Under the pieces are notes generated by a model. That model saw nothing but the letters and a program-made list of their open reading frames with translations, did no database searches and was not told the DNA's origin. Below are positions 1 to 9,454 of a DNA stretch of 64,000 nucleotides, piece after piece (position 1 is the first letter of the stretch; every line of letters starts with the position of its first letter). Origin of the DNA: Deltaproteobacteria bacterium (lineage in GTDB: Bacteria > JADJOY01); contig JADJOY010000014.1 in NCBI GenBank assembly GCA_016713535.1, forward strand, positions 244,604 through 308,603, read 5' to 3'. The position numbers and the translations under genes are program-made.

Positions 1-1493
1 CGCTCGGGCAGCGCGTCGACCGCGGGTAGGTAGATGCGGAACGTCGTGCCTGCGCCGAGCACCGAGCTGAACTCGATCCGCCCCTGGTGGCGGTTCACCA
101 CGCCATACACCGTCGCGAGGCCGAGGCCGGTGCCGCGGCCCTGGGGCTTGGTGGTGAAGAACGGCTCGAAGAGGTGGCTCTTCACGTTCTCGCTCATGCC
201 TTCGCCGGTGTCCGCGACGCTCAGCATCACGTACGCGCGCGTCACGCAAGGCTCGTCGCCCTCGCCGGTGCCCGGGTCCGGCAGGGTGACGTTGCGAGTC
301 TCGAGGGTGAGCCGCCCGCCCCGCGGCATCGCGTCGCGCGCGTTGACCGCGAGATTGACGAGCACCTGCTCGGCCTGGCTGACGTCGATGCGCACCGCGC
401 GCAGGTCGTGGCTCAGGCTCGTCACCAGCTCGACGTCCTCGCCGAGCAGCCGCTCGAGCATCTTCTCGAAGCGGTGGATCACGTCGTTCAGGCTCATCAC
501 CCGCGGGTCGATCGCCTGCTTGCGCGAGAACGCGAGGAGCTGGCGGGTGAGGTTGGTGGCGGAGTCGATGCCCTTCGCGATCTCCACGAACCGTGCGTGC
601 GCCGGGTGCTCGGGGCTCGTCTCCATCATGCCGAGCTCGGTGTTGATCCCCATCGCGGTGAGCAGGTTGTTGAAGTCGTGGGCGACCCCGCCCGCGAGAC
701 GCCCCACCGACTCGAGCTTCTGCGCGTGACGCAGGCTCTCCTCGGCGCGGCGCCGCTCGGTCACGTCCTGGATGGTGCCGAACATCTCGACCGGCTCGCC
801 GTCCTCGCCGAGGTCGAGCTCGCCGCGTCCGTGCACCCAGCGCCGCTCGCCGTCCGAGGCGCGGACGATCTCGTACTCCTTGTCGAAGCGCTGGCGTTGC
901 CCGAGCACCTGGACCAGCAGGTGCTCGCGCAGCTCGTCGCGGTGGCGCGGGTGGATCAGCGCGAGCCAGCCCTCGACCGTCTTCGGGTAGGCGTCGTCGA
1001 TGCCGAAGATGTCGTCGAGCTTGGCGGAGCTCGCCCACGTGCCCGACGCCACGTCGAAGCGGTACGAGCCGAGGTTTCCCACCTCCTGCGAGCGGCGCAG
1101 GAAGAACTCGCTGCCGCGGATCGCGTCGTCCTTGCGGCGCTGGGCGGTGACGTCGATCGCCGTCGCGACCCGCGCAGGCTGGTGGCGGAAGGTGACGTCG
1201 TGCTCCGTCACCAGCACCTCGACGAGCTCGCCGGTGCGGGTGCGGTGCCTGCGCGCCTCGGCGGACGCGCAGCCGCCCACCACGTCGGTCTTGCGGCGCG
1301 CGCCCCGCGCCGGTGCGTCGAGCGTGGTCAGGCCGAGCGTCAGGAACTCACCGCGTGTGTAGCCGTAGCGGGCGAGCGCGGCGTCGTTGACGTCGAGCAC
1401 GCGCCGCCCGTCACGCGACACGATCCACATCGCGTACGGAGCGCCACGGAAGATCGCCTCGAAGTCCGAGCCCGGTCCGCGCGCGTTCGTCAT
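1..1493 (-). CDS. PAS-domain sensor histidine kinase (3' end cut by window edge)
   Basis: The start is the ATG at 1493-1491, and 497 codons are visible before the left edge. There is no membrane segment, so the protein is probably cytoplasmic. Order: a first PAS domain (about 9-120), a second PAS domain (about 130-240, PAS_3-like with a WVHGRGE stretch), a HisKA helix with the phospho-acceptor in GGVAHDFNN (His about 272), then the ATPase N box ([11 protein letters not shown]), G1 (DTGEGM), F box (FEPFFTTK) and G2 (GRGTGLGLA). The last visible residues, RIYLPAVDALPER, are near a normal kinase end, so either little is missing or a receiver domain follows outside the window. No partner regulator is visible. 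The signal is unknown. Confidence 0.9.
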   Translation of the reverse strand, partial: MTNARGPGSDFEAIFRGAPYAMWIVSRDGRRVLDVNDAALARYGYTRGEFLTLGLTTLDAPARGARRKTDVVGGCASAEARRHRTRTGELVEVLVTEHDVTFRHQPARVATAIDVTAQRRKDDAIRGSEFFLRRSQEVGNLGSYRFDVASGTWASSAKLDDIFGIDDAYPKTVEGWLALIHPRHRDELREHLLVQVLGQRQRFDKEYEIVRASDGERRWVHGRGELDLGEDGEPVEMFGTIQDVTERRRAEESLRHAQKLESVGRLAGGVAHDFNNLLTAMGINTELGMMETSPEHPAHARFVEIAKGIDSATNLTRQLLAFSRKQAIDPRVMSLNDVIHRFEKMLERLLGEDVELVTSLSHDLRAVRIDVSQAEQVLVNLAVNARDAMPRGGRLTLETRNVTLPDPGTGEGDEPCVTRAYVMLSVADTGEGMSENVKSHLFEPFFTTKPQGRGTGLGLATVYGVVNRHQGRIEFSSVLGAGTTFRIYLPAVDALPE

Positions 1494-1518
1494 CGGCGCC
1501 CCGTGTGCGGTCCGAGCG

Positions 1519-2715
1519 TCAGCGCGCGAGGCGCGCGGCGCCGGTGATGGCGGCGGCGCCGATCGCGAGCATGCGAAGGTCGCCGAACGGGCTGCCGGCG
1601 ACGCGGTTGTTGACCATCGCCACGGCGAGCTGGCGCCTCGGGTCGGTCCACGCACCCGAGCCGCCGAAGCCGAAGTGGCCGAACGCCTGGCGCGGCGTGC
1701 CGCGTCCCGTGAACGCGCGGTGGTAGCCGAGCCGCCAGTGCATCGCGACCGGCACCACGCGGTCGAGGCGGCGGCTCTGCACCTGGGTCGCGCGCGCGAT
1801 CGTGGTGGGGCCGACCAGCGGCACGCCGTCGAGGGTGCCGCCGGCGCCGAGGGCCGCGTACAGGCGCGCGAGGTCGCGCGCGGTGAAGAGGCCGTTGGCG
1901 GAGGGGATCGACGGCGTGAGCACCTCGGGATGCCAGAAGGTGCGCATCACCCCGCGCGGCAGCAGCGCGTCGGCGAGGTACGCGGGATCGAACGGGATGC
2001 GCAGGTTGCGGCAGATCTTCTGGATCCCCTTGGCGTAGGGGCGCGCGGTGCCGTAGTGATCGTCGAGGCCGAGCGGCGGCACCTTGAGGCGCGCGGCGCG
2101 CTCGCGGGCTGCGGCGGGCGCGCCGATCCAGAAGCCCTCGAGGCCGAGCGGAAGGGCGAGCTCGGTGCGGATCAGCTCGGCGAACGGCCGGTCGGTCACG
2201 CGCTGCGCGAGCTCGCCGATCAGCCACCCGAACGTGAGCCCGTGGTAGGCGCTCTGGCTGCCCGGCACATACGACGGCTCTGCGGCCGCGAGCGCCTCGA
2301 CCATGTGCTCCCAGTCGAGCATGCGGTCGCCGTGGTCGACCATGCGGCGGATGTGATGGAGGCCGGCCTCGTGGCAGAGGAGCTGGCGCACCGTGATCGC
2401 CGCCTTGCGCGCCTGGCCGAACTCGGGCCAGTACTTCGACACCGGGTCGTCGTAGTCGAGCAGCCCGCGGTCCACCAGCACGTGGAGCAGCGTCGCGGTG
2501 ACGCCCTTGGTGGTGGAGAAGGACATCGCGGCGGTGTCGCGCTCCCACGGCGTGCCGGCGTCGTCGCGAGTGCCCGCCCACGCGTCGACCACCGGCCGCC
2601 CGCGGTGATAGACACAGATCGCCATGCCGCCGCCGTGGAGGCGGACCTGGCGCTCGAGGACGCGCGCGATGCGCTCGAATGCGGGGTGGACTTCGCCGTG
2701 GACCGTGGCCGCCAT
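1519..2715 (-). CDS. Serine hydrolase, class C beta-lactamase / esterase EstB type
   Basis: A 398-residue protein of the beta-lactamase-related (PF00144) family, a group that mostly contains esterases and D-aminopeptidases rather than true beta-lactamases. The nucleophile motif SxxK is S67-T-T-K70 (in AMSFSTTKG). A SAYHG sequence near residue 155 sits where the Y-x-N tyrosine is expected, and HFGFGGSG near the C-terminus fits the third (HxG-like) motif. No signal peptide is seen with the ATG at 2715. It ends 25 bp before the kinase gene on the same strand and could be co-transcribed with it. The substrate cannot be told from sequence. Confidence 0.88.
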   Translation of the reverse strand: MAATVHGEVHPAFERIARVLERQVRLHGGGMAICVYHRGRPVVDAWAGTRDDAGTPWERDTAAMSFSTTKGVTATLLHVLVDRGLLDYDDPVSKYWPEFGQARKAAITVRQLLCHEAGLHHIRRMVDHGDRMLDWEHMVEALAAAEPSYVPGSQSAYHGLTFGWLIGELAQRVTDRPFAELIRTELALPLGLEGFWIGAPAAARERAARLKVPPLGLDDHYGTARPYAKGIQKICRNLRIPFDPAYLADALLPRGVMRTFWHPEVLTPSIPSANGLFTARDLARLYAALGAGGTLDGVPLVGPTTIARATQVQSRRLDRVVPVAMHWRLGYHRAFTGRGTPRQAFGHFGFGGSGAWTDPRRQLAVAMVNNRVAGSPFGDLRMLAIGAAAITGAARLAR

Positions 2716-2852
2716 GATCCGAGCCGTGCCTCCTCGTGGATCGCGCCGCGTTCGTCCCGCGTCGCGCGCTCGCGCCGGGCGCGATCCTATCCGATGCGAA
2801 GTCGGGCGAATGCCCCCTCCCGGGCGCGGGGCTCGGCGCTGAGCTCGTCGCG

Positions 2853-4003
2853 ATGAACGCTCGCGCGCCGGTGCGATCCGGCCGTCCAGCGCTCGGGGCC
2901 GCAAGGCGCGTGCTCTTCCTCGCGCTGGTGGCGGCGGCCTCGCTCTCGATCGTCGAGCTCGGGTTTCGTGTGGCGACCTGGGTCTCGGACCGCTACTTCG
3001 TCGGGACGCTCGACGACCTCGCCCGCGTGGGCGCGCGATCGGGCCCGCTCGGCGTTCCGCTCGCGGCGCTGATCCGGCGGAGCCCGAATCCCCGCCTGGT
3101 CTACGAGCTGCGCCCCGACCTCCACGTGCGGTTCGTGGGCCAGGACGTCGTGACGAACGCGGGCGGCATGCGTGGCCCCCCACCGAGCTTCGCAAGCAGC
3201 CCGGCACGGTGCGCATCGTTGGGCTCGGCGACTCGTATCTGTTCGGATGGGGCGTGCGCCAGGGGGCGGGCGTCCTCGAGCAGCTCACGGCGCGCCTCGC
3301 CGAACGACACGCGGACGTTCGCTGGGAGGCCGTCAACACCGCCGTGCCCGGGTACAACACCGCCATGGAGGTCGAGATGCTGGCGGATCGGGCACTCGCC
3401 TTCGACCCGGACCTGGTGGTGCTCGACTGGGTACGCAACGACGTCGACCTGCCGAACTTCCTGTGGCGACCGCGCTCGCTCTTCGGCCTCGGCGAGTCGT
3501 TCGCGCTCACGGCGGCGCGCAAACGCGTCGCCGGCCTGCCCGCGCTCGGGTTCCCGATCGTCGAGGCGCCGCTCGGCGACCGCGGCCGCGAATACCAGTC
3601 GGATCCCGCCCGTGTGCCCGCGGAGTACCGCTACATGGTGGGCGTCGAGGGAGTGCGCGGTGCGCTCGAGCGCCTCGTGGGGCTGCGCGCCGCGCACGGC
3701 TTCGAGCTCGTGATCACGGCGCACGCGAGGGTTCCGCCGCGGATCGAGGAGGTCTTCACGTCGCTCGACGTGCCGTTCGTTCGCTGCAGGGACGCGCTCA
3801 ACGCCTACGCGAGCAGCCACGGCACCTCGACCCGGCCGGGGTCGCCGCTCACGGTGAGCGCCACCGATCCGCACCTGAGCGAGCTCGGCCATGGGGTGTG
3901 CGCCGGTGCCTACGCGGCGGAGCTCGCCTCGAGCGGCCTCGACGAGCGGCTCGTCGCCCGCGCCCGGCGAGGGTCGGGCCGGGGAAGAACGAGTCGCCGA
4001 TGA
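2853..4003 (+). CDS. Membrane-anchored SGNH/GDSL hydrolase (one frameshift)
   Basis: An N-terminal membrane anchor (VLFLALVAAASLSIVELGF) is followed by a conserved NAGGMRG segment and then the GDS block (IVGLGDSYLFGWG) with a later NTAVPGYN block typical of SGNH hydrolases. The two halves lie in different frames: 2853 to about 3180, then about 3182 to 4003. The break falls in a run of six C at 3176-3181. One more C gives MRGPPTELRKQPGTVRIVG without interruption, so I treat it as one gene with an indel. The C-terminal part holds DPHLSELGH, the expected Asp-x-x-His catalytic pair. It may act on acylated envelope polymers; the substrate is unknown. Its stop overlaps the next start (ATGA). Confidence 0.8.
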
Positions 4004-4635
4004 GCCCGCCGTATCGCCTCTATTCCGCCAAGGGTGGCGGCTCCATGATCGTCGAGGTGGCGTTCACCCTCGCCGGGCTGCCATTCGAGTGCCACGACGT
4101 CGAGTGGGCGCAGGTCGGACCGGAGAGCGCCGTGCTCGCGCCGCTCAACCCGCTCGGCCAGATCCCCACGGTGGTGCTGCCGGACGGGTCGGTGCTGACG
4201 GAGAGCGCGGCGATCGTGCTGCACGCCGCCGAGCACGCTCCCGCGGCGGAGCTCGCGCCGCGCCCCGGTGACCCGCGGCGCGCTGCGTTCCTGCGCTGGC
4301 TCGTCTTCCTGAACGCCGCCGTCTATCCCACCTTCACCTACGGCGACGATCCCCTGCGCTGGGTCGAGGGCGACGAGCCGTCCGCGGCGCGGCTGCGGCG
4401 CTCCACCGACGCGCACCGGGAGAAGCTGCTCACCTGGCTCGATCGCGAGGTCGTGCGCGAGCCGTGGTTCCTCGGCGAACGCTTCTCGGCGCTCGACGTC
4501 TACCTGTGGACGATCTCGCTGTGGCGTCCCGGGCGCGCGTGGTTCGCGGAGCACGCGCCGCGGCTCCACGCCATCGCCCTCGCCGCCGAGGCGCTCCCCG
4601 CGGTGGCCGCGGTCCACGCGCGGAACCGGAGCTGA
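4000..4635 (+). CDS. Glutathione S-transferase family protein
   Basis: A 211-residue protein with an N-terminal thioredoxin-like fold (about 4-80): SAKGGGSMIVEVAFTLAGL, then NPLGQIPTVVLPDG with the cis-proline and LTESAAI, the usual glutathione-binding Glu-Ser pair. The C-terminal part (about 95-205) is all-helical and contains the conserved FSALDVYL, equivalent to the N-capping box of helix 6. The start ATG overlaps the stop of the SGNH hydrolase gene by ATGA, so the two are translationally coupled. Cytosolic conjugation or peroxidase activity is typical of the family; the actual substrate is not predictable. Confidence 0.9.
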   Translation: MSPPYRLYSAKGGGSMIVEVAFTLAGLPFECHDVEWAQVGPESAVLAPLNPLGQIPTVVLPDGSVLTESAAIVLHAAEHAPAAELAPRPGDPRRAAFLRWLVFLNAAVYPTFTYGDDPLRWVEGDEPSAARLRRSTDAHREKLLTWLDREVVREPWFLGERFSALDVYLWTISLWRPGRAWFAEHAPRLHAIALAAEALPAVAAVHARNRS

Positions 4636-4757
4636 GGGCGCACCGCTCGACTCCTGGCGCCCGACGAAGCGAGCGCGCTCCAATCGCGCGGCCCGCTCTG
4701 GCGAACGGACGGTGGAGGTCGTCCCGCCGCGGTGGGCGGGTTGCCGGCACCCCGGCG

Positions 4758-5312
4758 TCAGCGGGCGTCGAGCCCGTCGAGCTCGGCCTGCAGGCGCGCC
4801 AAACACCCGGGACAGACCGCGTGGGTGACGCGGGGCGGCCGGGCGTGGTGGAAGATCGCGAGGCTCTCGACGGCGTGCTCGAGCTCGAGCCAGCGGTCAG
4901 CGCCGTCGTCGACGCGATGGCACCAGCCGCACATCCGTACCCACTCGTCGCTGCGCTCGGCGCACGCGGAGAGGACGGCGAGGGGCGCGCGCGGCTCGAC
5001 CTCGAGGGCGCGCACGCTCACCGAGACGAGCCGCTCGGGGGTGGTCGCGAGCACCATCTCGAACAAGCGCCGCTCGCCGGGCGAGTCGCAGCGGAAGGTG
5101 ATCTTGACCGGTCCGCCCCGCGCGCGGGCGCGCTGGAAGAGACGGTGATAGATGCTCGCGGTCGCGACGTCCGCGATGAAGCGGCGGATCGGCTGGCCGA
5201 TCACCGCGCCCGCGAGCACCGCCTCGCCCGCGTTCGCCCGGGCGAAGGCGTCCCAGGCGGCGTTCACCGCCACGATGCGGTCCGCCGCGTCGAGCCAGTA
5301 CGCCACCGTCAT
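4758..5312 (-). CDS. PAS-like protein with C-terminal CxWC...CPxC motif (copy 1)
   Basis: A 184-residue protein. Residues 1-110 resemble a PAS-like sensor fold (DAADRIVAVNAAWDAFARAN; then RCDSPGERRLFEM). The end carries MCGWCHRVDD...WLELE...VTHAVCPGC, a well-known four-cysteine tail found after PAS and receiver domains, which may bind metal or be redox-active. It is about half identical by eye to the next gene downstream on the plus coordinate (5477-6031) and surely arose by tandem duplication. No output domain is present, so it may be a stand-alone sensor acting on a kinase. The start is the ATG at 5312; an upstream ATG at 5345 is less conserved. Confidence 0.75.
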   Translation of the reverse strand: MTVAYWLDAADRIVAVNAAWDAFARANAGEAVLAGAVIGQPIRRFIADVATASIYHRLFQRARARGGPVKITFRCDSPGERRLFEMVLATTPERLVSVSVRALEVEPRAPLAVLSACAERSDEWVRMCGWCHRVDDGADRWLELEHAVESLAIFHHARPPRVTHAVCPGCLARLQAELDGLDAR

Positions 5313-5476
5313 GGTCGGCCTCGCCGCCCACCGTGGACGAGCCACGTGGGCGAGTGCGTGGCCGGTAGCTTCAGCGGAGGGGTTTCCGGCGGTCTTCGAC
5401 CCTGGTCACGCGCCCGCCAGCCAGGCGGAGTCGGGCGCGGAGCGGACGAGGCATCGCGGAGGTCGGGCCCGACCCG

Positions 5477-6031
5477 TCACGGGGCGTCGAGCTGGCCGAT
5501 CTCGCCTTCGAGAGCGGCCCGGCAGGTCGGGCAGACCGTGTGGGTCACGAACGGAGGGGTCGCACCGTGGAACACCTCGAGATCGCGCACCGCGTCCTCG
5601 AGCTCGAGCCACGAGCCGTCCGCGTCGGCGATCGCGTGGCACCAGGCGCACATGCGCGTCATGGCCTCGCCCCGTTCGCAGGTGGCGTCGAGGGCTCGAA
5701 TCGGGGCGCGCGGCTCGACCGTCACCTCGCGGACCTCGGTGATGACCCCGCCCTCGTCGCCGGGTGTGAGCTGCATGCGGAAGAGCCGCCGCTCGCCCGG
5801 CGCGTCGCAGCGGAACGTGAAGGTCGTGGTCCGGGACTCGTCGCGCACGCGCTGGTACATGCGTTGGTAGATCGACGCGGTGCTTGGGTCCGAGACGTGG
5901 TCCCAGATCGACTGGCCGAGGACCGCGTCGCCGACCAGCGCGTGGCCGGAGTTCGCGGCCGCGAACGTGGTCCAGTCGTCGTTGACGGCGACGATCCGGT
6001 CGTCGCGATCGATGTGGTATTCGACGCGCAT
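5477..6031 (-). CDS. PAS-like protein with C-terminal CxWC...CPxC motif (copy 2)
   Basis: A 184-residue paralogue of the protein at 4758-5312, same length and layout: DRDDRIVAVNDDWTTFAAAN at the start, FRCDAPGERRLFRMQL in the middle, and MCAWCHAIADADGSWLELED ... THTVCPTC at the end. The four cysteines are conserved in both copies while the middle drifts, which argues that the tail is functional. The intervening 164 bp hold no gene. The start at 6031 was chosen because it aligns with copy 1. It is divergent from the SPFH gene at 6204, so the 172-bp gap must contain both promoters. Confidence 0.78.
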   Translation of the reverse strand: MRVEYHIDRDDRIVAVNDDWTTFAAANSGHALVGDAVLGQSIWDHVSDPSTASIYQRMYQRVRDESRTTTFTFRCDAPGERRLFRMQLTPGDEGGVITEVREVTVEPRAPIRALDATCERGEAMTRMCAWCHAIADADGSWLELEDAVRDLEVFHGATPPFVTHTVCPTCRAALEGEIGQLDAP

Positions 6032-6203
6032 CGGGGTCCTTCGAGGCGACCATCCTATCCGAGCCGCTCGCGCCGCCCGGGCGTTCCGCCGCGTGTCTCT
6101 TTTTCGGGGGGGTGGAACCGGGTACCATGCGCCCCCGCTGGCTCGTCGCGCTGAGCGGTCCAGCCTCTGCGAAGAGAACAATCTCACGCGCTCGGGAGGT
6201 GAC

Positions 6204-7265
6204 ATGGGTCTCTTGAACGCCATTCGCAAAGAATTCATCGAAGTCATCGAGTGGACCGAACCCGCCGACGACATCCTCGTCTACCGGTTCCCGGTCGCCG
6301 ACAACGAGATCAAGAACGGCGCTCAGCTCACGGTCCGTGAGTCGCAGGCGGCGGTCTTCATCGAGCAGGGCAAGCCGGCCGACCAGTTCACGTCGGGGCG
6401 GCACGTGCTCAACACCGCGAACCTGCCGATCCTGACCACGCTCAGGAGCTGGCCGTACATGTTCACGAGCCCGTTCAAGGCGGAGGTCTACTTCTTCTCG
6501 CTGCGCCAGAAGCTCGGACAGACGTGGGGAACCCCGCAGCCGATCACGATCCGCGACAAGGAGTTCGGCTCGGTGCAGATCCGCATGTTCGGCGTGTTCG
6601 CCTACCACATGGCGGACCCCGCGCTCTTCTACTCGAAGGTCTCGGGGACCCGCGAGATCTACAAGACCGAGGACCTCGCGGCGCAGCTCGTGCCGCAGAT
6701 CGTCGCCGGCTCGGCGCAGTTCTTCGCGCAGTCGAACGTGCCGTTCCTGGACATGGCCGCGAACCAGGTGCTGCTCGCGCAGGGCATCCAGAAGCAGCTC
6801 GAGCCGAGCTTCGCCGCACTCGGGGTGGCGCTCGACTCCTTCGTCGTGAGCAGCGTCACCCTCCCGGACGCGCTCCAGAAGACCCTGAACGAGCGCCAGT
6901 CGATGGGGATCATCGGCAACTTCGGCGACTACGCGAAGTACCAGACCGCGCGCTCGATCCCCGACGCCGCCGCCAATCCCGGCGGCCTCGCGGGCATCGG
7001 CGCCGGGCTCGCCGCGGGCGCCGCGTTCGGCAACGTCATGACCGGCGCGCTCGGTGGGATGACGGGCCCGCAGGGTGGAGCCGCGCCGAGCGGCGCGGAG
7101 GCGGCGGCGCTGGTCGCCTGCATCGCGTGCGGCAAGGGTATCGAGACCGGCTCGCCCTTTTGCCGCTGGTGCGGCTCGCCGCAGCAGAAGGCGTGTCCGC
7201 AGTGCAAGGCCACGGTGGCGCCCGACGCCGCGTTCTGCGCCAAGTGCGGCACCAAGCTCGGTTGA
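6204..7265 (+). CDS. SPFH-domain protein with C-terminal zinc ribbons (YdjI-like)
   Basis: A 353-residue protein with a good Shine-Dalgarno (GGGAGGT) just before ATG 6204. Residues about 25-235 form an SPFH/band-7-like domain of the 'virion core protein' subgroup (VYRFPVADNEIKNGAQLTV; IQIRMFGVFAYHM-like core). A Gly/Ala-rich linker (about 260-300) follows, then two short zinc ribbons: CIACGKGI...FCRWCG and CPQCKATV...FCAKCG. No transmembrane helix is seen, so it is presumably membrane-associated from the cytosolic side. Bacillus YdjI, which works with PspA-type envelope stress proteins, has the same layout. It heads the cluster with DUF4178, DUF350 and spermidine synthase genes, suggesting a membrane-stress scaffold. 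Confidence 0.85.
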   Translation: MGLLNAIRKEFIEVIEWTEPADDILVYRFPVADNEIKNGAQLTVRESQAAVFIEQGKPADQFTSGRHVLNTANLPILTTLRSWPYMFTSPFKAEVYFFSLRQKLGQTWGTPQPITIRDKEFGSVQIRMFGVFAYHMADPALFYSKVSGTREIYKTEDLAAQLVPQIVAGSAQFFAQSNVPFLDMAANQVLLAQGIQKQLEPSFAALGVALDSFVVSSVTLPDALQKTLNERQSMGIIGNFGDYAKYQTARSIPDAAANPGGLAGIGAGLAAGAAFGNVMTGALGGMTGPQGGAAPSGAEAAALVACIACGKGIETGSPFCRWCGSPQQKACPQCKATVAPDAAFCAKCGTKLG

Positions 7266-7307
7266 TCGCACGGATCTTCGCGTCCGTGTCCCATTCTCCT
7301 CGCGAAC

Positions 7308-7332
7308 GTAGGGGCGGGGCCCGTCCCCGCCC
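7308..7332 (+). repeat. GTAG-type REP hairpin 1
   Basis: GTAG (7308-7311) is followed at once by an 8-bp perfect stem, GGGCGGGG / CCCCGCCC, with a 5-nt loop. It lies between the SPFH and DUF4178 genes. The GTAG-plus-hairpin layout is that of repetitive extragenic palindromes recognised by REP-associated (IS200-like) transposases. Five more copies occur in the window. Confidence 0.7.
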
Positions 7333-7353
7333 GCTCGCTCGCAGGCCCACGCC

Positions 7354-9274
7354 ATGAGCCGCGGGCTCGCGAGCGCTTGCCCGCAGTGCGGCGCGCCGCT
7401 CACCTTCCAGGGAGCGGCGAGCCTCACCACCGTCTGCAAGTACTGTCGCGCCGGCGTGGCTCGCGCCGGCGTCGACGTCACGATGCTCGGCCAGATCCCC
7501 GATCTGGTCGCCACCGAGACCCGGCTCGCGCTGGGCATGAGCGGCAGCCTCGACGGCAAGGGCTTCGTGGTGCTCGGCCGCCTCCAGCTCGATCAGGGGG
7601 AATGCGCGTGGGACGAGTGGTACGTGACCTGGGCCGACGGCCGCTTCGGCTGGCTCGCGGAGGCCGCGGGCTCGCTCATCTGCACGACCAAGAACGACAA
7701 GCCGATCGAGGTGCCGCCCTTCGACAAGCTGGTACCAGGCGGCGGCCCTCACCCTCGGCAAGCTCGGGGCGTTCCGGCTTGGCGAGGTGGGGGCGGGCGA
7801 GTTCGTGTCCGCCGAGGGCGAGCTGCCCTTCACGGTGGAGCTCGGCGCGAAGTACCGCTTCGCCGACGCCACCGGCGCCTCGGGCGAATACGCGACGATC
7901 GACTACGGCGTCGACGCCCAGGACGAGGTCCTGGTGTTCGTCGGCCGCCAGGTGCCATGGGCGGCCGCGCACCTCCAGGGCGGGGCGCCCGAGGTGGCCG
8001 GATCGGGAAAGGCCGAGGCGCTCGCGTGCCCCGGCTGCGGCGCGCCGGTCAAGCCGGTCCTCGAGGACACCAAGGTCCTCACCTGCGGGAGCTGTCACGG
8101 CGTCCTCGACCTGAGCGGCGGTGCTCTCAAGCTGATGGCGGAGGCCGCCAAGCGCCCCAAGCCCGGCATCCCGCTCGGCGCGCGCGGCATGATCCAGGGC
8201 GATGCCCTCGAGGTCATCGGCTACCTGAAGCGCGCGGTCACCGTGGACGGTCAGGACTACACCTGGCGCGAATACCTGCTCCACGGGCCCAAGGGCTATC
8301 GCTGGCTCTCCGAGTCCGACGGCCACTACCTCTACCTGAACGAGGTCCCCGGCGGGCGCATCTCGCGGGTCGTGCCGAGCGTCATCGCCACCTGCGACAA
8401 GCGGCCGTTCAAGCACTTCCAGACCTCGCGCGCCCGCTACGTGGAGATCCAGGGCGAGTTCTACTGGCGGCTCGAGACCAAGAAGCAGGTGGACATGGAC
8501 GACTACGTGTCGCCCCCCTACCTGCTCTCGTGCGAGCGCACTGGCAAGGAGCAGAACTGGTCGCTCGGCGAGTACCTGAGCGGCGAGGACGTGTGGAAGG
8601 CGTTCAAGCTCGAAGGCAAGCCGCCCGCGCCGCGCGGTGTCGCCCCCGCCCAGCCGAACCCGTTCAAGACCCAGTCGTGGGCCACGCTCGGCGTCGCGGC
8701 GGTGGCGCTGCTGCTCTTCTTCGTGATCGCGCTCGCCGCCGACCAGCACCACGCTCGGAAGACCGTCCTCACCCTCGAGGTGCCGCTCTCGCCGCCCGGC
8801 AGCGTGACGCTCTCCGAGCCGTTCGAGATGACCGGGCCGCCCGCCGCGGTGGAGATCGCCGGGCGCGCGGACGTGTCGAACGCGTGGGCGGGGCTCGACG
8901 TGGCCCTGATCGAGGAGGCGAGCGGCGAGGTCGATGCGGTCGGTCTCGAGCTCTCCTACTACTACGGCAGCGACGGCGGCGAGTCGTGGAGCGAGGGCAA
9001 GAACCAGGCGAAGGCGATCGTGAGCGCCGTCAAGCCAGGCCGCTATGTCCTGCGCGTGGAACCGGTTTCGGGCAGGGAGGGCAACGGGTCGCTGCCGGCC
9101 TCGGCCTACGTGACCGTGACGCGCGGGGTGTTCCTGATGCCGCCCGCGGTGATCACGTTCCTCGGCATCCTCGTCTACCCGGCGATCCTGTGGCTGCGCT
9201 CGAAGCACTTCGAGGTGCGGCGCTGGGCGGAGAGTGATCACCCCATGACCAGCTCCGGCGGAGACGACGAATGA
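7354..9274 (+). CDS. DUF4178 protein with two DUF4178 repeats (one frameshift)
   Basis: Begins with a zinc ribbon (CPQCGAPLTF...CKYC), then a first DUF4178-like unit (GRLQLDQGECAWDEWYV ... GRFGWLAEAAG). The frame changes at about 7730 (after PPFDKL), and the remainder, ending at 9274, continues in another frame: a second ribbon (CPGCGAPV...CGSC), a second DUF4178 unit (YTWREYLLHGPKGYRWL ... GHYLYLNEV), a TM helix around LGVAAVALLLFFVIALA, an extracytoplasmic beta-rich part and a final TM helix (VITFLGILVYPAILWL). Homologues are single proteins of this size, so the break is an indel. The stop overlaps the next ATG (ATGA at 9271-9274). DUF4178 has no assigned chemistry; it habitually sits next to DUF350 and spermidine synthase genes. 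Confidence 0.8.
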
Positions 9275-9454
9275 TCCGCTACTCCGTGTTGTGCGCCGCG
9301 TTGCTCTCGGGGTTCGCTTACACCGAGTGGCGGGGCGTGAACCTGATCCCGCAGGCAACGCATGCCATTGCGCCGGCCTCCGTGCGGTCCCGCGCCGGGC
9401 GGGTATCGCAGCTACCACTACTATCGAAGCGGCGGCTTCCGAGGAGGGAAGTGA
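9271..9454 (+). CDS. Small membrane/exported protein ending GYRSYHYY (one frameshift)
   Basis: Translation starts at ATG 9271, overlapping the DUF4178 stop, and gives a hydrophobic segment (YSVLCAALLSGFAYTEWRG) and a short tail. As written the frame runs on into the DUF350 gene, but removing one G from the GGG near 9390 yields ...SRAGGYRSYHYYRSGGFRGGK and a TGA at 9452-9454 that overlaps the DUF350 ATG. That Tyr/Gly-rich end followed by the ATGA coupling is a far more natural product of about 60 residues. No family name is known to me. Its position between DUF4178 and DUF350 suggests a partner in the same membrane complex. Confidence 0.55.

Noticed and set aside
1519-2715. Antibiotic-resistance beta-lactamase
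   Set aside because: The SxxK is present but the second motif is SAYHG rather than Y-A-N, there is no signal peptide, and most members of this family are esterases.
3170-3215. Programmed ribosomal frameshifting as the explanation for the broken genes
   Set aside because: The breaks occur in unrelated families, in both directions, with no shared slippery heptamer or downstream structure; consensus errors explain them better.
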